Assembly: GCA_002305915.1 (NCBI GenBank) | Contig: DBRJ01000026.1 | Location: forward strand, 998 to 24,669 | Length of the DNA: 23,672 bases | Direction of reading: 5' to 3' | Source: Pelotomaculum sp. UBA1371 | Lineage (GTDB): Bacteria > Bacillota > Desulfotomaculia > Desulfotomaculales > Pelotomaculaceae | In this document: piece after piece, positions 21,435-23,672 of the stretch | Layout of the letters: each line of letters opens with the position of its first letter | How positions within the stretch are numbered: the stretch's first letter is position 1 | Position numbers and translations under genes: made by a program | The notes under the pieces: model-generated | What the model was told of the DNA's origin: nothing | What the model saw: the letters and a program-made list of their open reading frames with translations, nothing else | The model's database searches: none

Positions 21435-23672
21435 TCACTTGTTTGTATTTTGGATCATGTGCACAAACAATTCTGCCAAACGGGGATCAAAGAGCGTTCC
21501 GGCCTTTTCTTTAATTACAGACAAAGCAGCGGTTTCACTCATGGCCCTGGTGTTTTCAGAACCATAAATCATCCGTTCATAGCTTCCAGCTATCATGATT
21601 ATCCTCGCCGGCAAAGGTATTTCTTCTCCCTTTAAACCCTTTGGATAACCGCTGCCGTCCCAATGTTCATGATGCGCCAGCACCGCTTCCGCCAAATTCA
21701 TGGTAGCATCAAAAGAGCTAAGGATTCTATATCCCGCAACAGGATGTTTTTTTATCTCATTGAACTCCTCACTGCTCAGTTGGTAACTCCTGTTAATTAT
21801 TTTCGGAGCCAGTACAGTTTTACCGATGTCATGAAGGTAACCCGCTTTTTTCAGCTTGCGCAGTTCAACCTCCGGAAGATTTAACGCTCTGCCTAACTCC
21901 TGACACAGTATGCTGACATTAAGCGAGTGCTCTCTTTCTCTTGCGCTGTTCTCATGGAGCGACATAACGATGGAATCAATCAGGCTGTCCCTGAATTCAT
22001 TCCGTTCCAGCGTTTTCGCCGCATACATCCTTTCTTCGGTACTATCTAAAACATCCAGAATGTCGACAGTTACATTTTCCTTGGTGCCGGCGCCCATGGA
22101 AATACTGCCTTTAATGGCCTTAACTTGCTCCTTGGAAAATTCACTTTTAATCCTTTCAATAATTTGTTCAGCTTCTTTCAAATTTGTTTTAGGCAAAAGC
22201 AAAACAAACTCATCGCCGCCCCACCTGGCAATAATATCGTCAACACGGCAAACCCTGCGCAGAACATCCGCCACTCTCTCTAAGAGAATATCCCCGAAGG
22301 AATGACCGAAAATATCATTGGTCTGCTTCAAGCCATTGACATCTCCCACAATAATGGAAAGGGGGAGGTTCCTTTCAGTATCCAGCCTGCGTAATTCCTC
22401 CTCAAAAAACCTTCTGTTATACAAACCCGTCAAGGAATCGTGAAAACTCAAGTATTCGATTTGTTCCCGCTGTTTCTTTTTATCTGTAATATCACGGAAA
22501 ACCAGCACAACTCCCACAATTATATTCTGCTCATCCTTAATGGGCGCAGCGCTGTCTTCCAGATAATATTTTGTGCCGTCCCTGGAAGTCAGCACGGCAT
22601 GATTTCCAAGCTCTTGAATTATGCCGGTTTCAAACACATCTTCAATGGGATCGTTAATGGTAGAACCCTCTTGTTCATGGGATAAAACAAAAATTTCCTT
22701 GTAATGCCTGCCGGAGGCTTCAGAAGTAGACCAACCTGTTAATTTTTCGGCAACACTGTTTAACATTTCGACTTTTCCGTTCCTGTCAACGACCATAACA
22801 CCATCGCCGATGGAGATTAAGATTTGGAAATACTTATTGCGTTCATAGGCCAGCTTTTCCTGCGCCGTAATTCTTTCTACCGAATTCCAGATTCCGTTCA
22901 TAAGCAGGGTCATTTCATATACATCACTGACGTCATAATCACCGTTCTTGTTAGCAAGGGCAACAACTGCCGCAATCTTTTCATCGATAACCACGGGCAC
23001 CGACATAAAATTTTTCAGAGCCACATGCCCCTCGGGGTAGCCCTTTTTTAAAGGATTGGGCTCCCCGTAATCATTGATGATTATAGGCTTTCCCTGCCGC
23101 ACAACTTCACCCCAGAGACCTGCCCGGTCCAGTTGCTCAACGTTCAGTTTTCCGGCAATTTCACAATCTTTCATTACGGTCCTGGTCCAGGAATTGATGG
23201 AGAACTCACGTTTTTCCTGATCATACAAAGTAATATAGCCGTACTTGCTTTCCGTTAATTCAAGAGCCTTGTGCAGTACATAATCCAGCTTTTCCTGCCT
23301 GTTTTGAAAGCTGCGGGTCAGCACATCGGCCAGGGTCATCTGGCGCTGCAGCACTTTTTGTTGCTCCAGTTTACGCTCGTATTCTTCCGTAACGTCCGTT
23401 ATGTAGGCGCCCACACCAAACCGGCCGCTCAACATCTTTACGGGGAATTTTGTGGCTTTGAAAACCCGGCCGTCCCTATGCACCTCTTCAGTAATAAGGG
23501 TTTCCTGTTTCAGAACCGCCTGATCGGTTTGTCTGATCCTCTGGGCAAATCCCTCTTCCGAGAGCATATAATCATCCTTACCGATGATCTCTTCGCCTTT
23601 TTTATTATAAAAGAGTTCCATGGCGCGGTTTACAAAAACGTATTTTAAATTCTCATCTTTAAGATAAACAAG
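21435..23672 (-). CDS. PAS-GAF-PAS-GGDEF-HD-GYP cyclic-di-GMP signalling protein (5' end outside window)
   Basis: 745 residues are visible and the frame is open at the right edge. An internal ATG at 23621 is not the start, because VYLKDENLKYVFVNRAMELF, a PAS-domain opening, runs in frame across it. The order, counted from the edge, is PAS about 1-100, GAF about 115-265, PAS about 275-400, GGDEF about 410-565 and HD-GYP about 570-745. The GGDEF motif is intact (RWGGDEF, 485-489) with an RVDD inhibitory I-site (476-479), so diguanylate cyclase activity is likely. The HD-GYP part keeps HDIGK (614-618) and HHEHWDGSGYP (667-677). The usual IADxxDAM segment reads IAGSYERM, losing a conserved metal-ligand Asp at about 696. 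No membrane segment is visible in this part. Input ligands are unknown. Confidence 0.93.
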   Translation of the reverse strand, partial: LVYLKDENLKYVFVNRAMELFYNKKGEEIIGKDDYMLSEEGFAQRIRQTDQAVLKQETLITEEVHRDGRVFKATKFPVKMLSGRFGVGAYITDVTEEYERKLEQQKVLQRQMTLADVLTRSFQNRQEKLDYVLHKALELTESKYGYITLYDQEKREFSINSWTRTVMKDCEIAGKLNVEQLDRAGLWGEVVRQGKPIIINDYGEPNPLKKGYPEGHVALKNFMSVPVVIDEKIAAVVALANKNGDYDVSDVYEMTLLMNGIWNSVERITAQEKLAYERNKYFQILISIGDGVMVVDRNGKVEMLNSVAEKLTGWSTSEASGRHYKEIFVLSHEQEGSTINDPIEDVFETGIIQELGNHAVLTSRDGTKYYLEDSAAPIKDEQNIIVGVVLVFRDITDKKKQREQIEYLSFHDSLTGLYNRRFFEEELRRLDTERNLPLSIIVGDVNGLKQTNDIFGHSFGDILLERVADVLRRVCRVDDIIARWGGDEFVLLLPKTNLKEAEQIIERIKSEFSKEQVKAIKGSISMGAGTKENVTVDILDVLDSTEERMYAAKTLERNEFRDSLIDSIVMSLHENSAREREHSLNVSILCQELGRALNLPEVELRKLKKAGYLHDIGKTVLAPKIINRSYQLSSEEFNEIKKHPVAGYRILSSFDATMNLAEAVLAHHEHWDGSGYPKGLKGEEIPLPARIIMIAGSYERMIYGSENTRAMSETAALSVIKEKAGTLFDPRLAELFVHMIQNTNK

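Noticed and set aside
23450..23621. ATG at 23621 as the start of the GGDEF/HD-GYP protein
   Set aside because: The frame continues upstream to the window edge with typical PAS-domain residues, so the true start is outside the window.

Overview
The window looks like chromosome of an anaerobic, spore-former-type Gram-positive bacterium, most likely Peptococcaceae/Pelotomaculum-Desulfotomaculum-like Firmicutes. The grounds are strong AGGAGG-type ribosome sites, frequent TTG starts (5 of the 15 genes whose start is visible), sigma-A-like promoters, the Firmicute set ZapA/PolX/MutS2, and anaerobic Fe-S and acyl-CoA enzymes. The lineage is inferred from gene content only. I see no rRNA, tRNA, CRISPR array, insertion sequence, prophage or attachment site.

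Region 1 (1-7708, all minus strand) is a catabolic block. Transcription appears to start at a near-consensus promoter at 7859-7888. It then passes through an ADP(NDP)-forming acyl-CoA synthetase, a stand-alone BioD-like/DRTGG protein (the regulatory half of a phosphotransacetylase without its catalytic domain), LutC, and a fused LutB-LutA iron-sulfur protein. After a 294-bp gap with its own candidate promoter comes an Old-Yellow-Enzyme/2,4-dienoyl-CoA-reductase-like flavoprotein that runs off the left edge. A plausible reading is oxidation of lactate or a related hydroxy/enoyl acid coupled to acyl-CoA turnover and ATP formation; the substrate cannot be read from the sequence.

Region 2 (7709-11993, plus strand) follows a 444-bp divergent intergenic region. 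It holds a double-LysM protein, a class A penicillin-binding protein, a tiny stand-alone starch-binding-type (CBM25/53) protein and a small cupin. Rho-independent terminators follow the LysM and CBM genes and a weaker one follows the PBP, so these are probably separate short transcription units. The first two concern the cell wall.

Region 3 (12085-23672, minus strand) is a housekeeping block. In transcription order it reads: a PAS-GAF-PAS-GGDEF-HD-GYP signalling protein (5' end outside the window), zapA, polX, a 3-methyladenine DNA glycosylase, a NIF3-family protein, a long peptidase-U32/RlhA-like protein and mutS2. PolX and the glycosylase fit base-excision repair. MutS2 has its own promoter, separated from the U32 gene by a strong terminator.

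Most of the window is orthodox. The points most worth a second look are the LutB-LutA fusion with a charged, low-complexity linker, the pairing of the acyl-CoA synthetase with a lone DRTGG protein, active-site changes in the OYE-like enzyme and the HD-GYP domain, the internally duplicated U32 protein, the orphan CBM, and several operator-like dyads and helically phased repeats in the intergenic regions.
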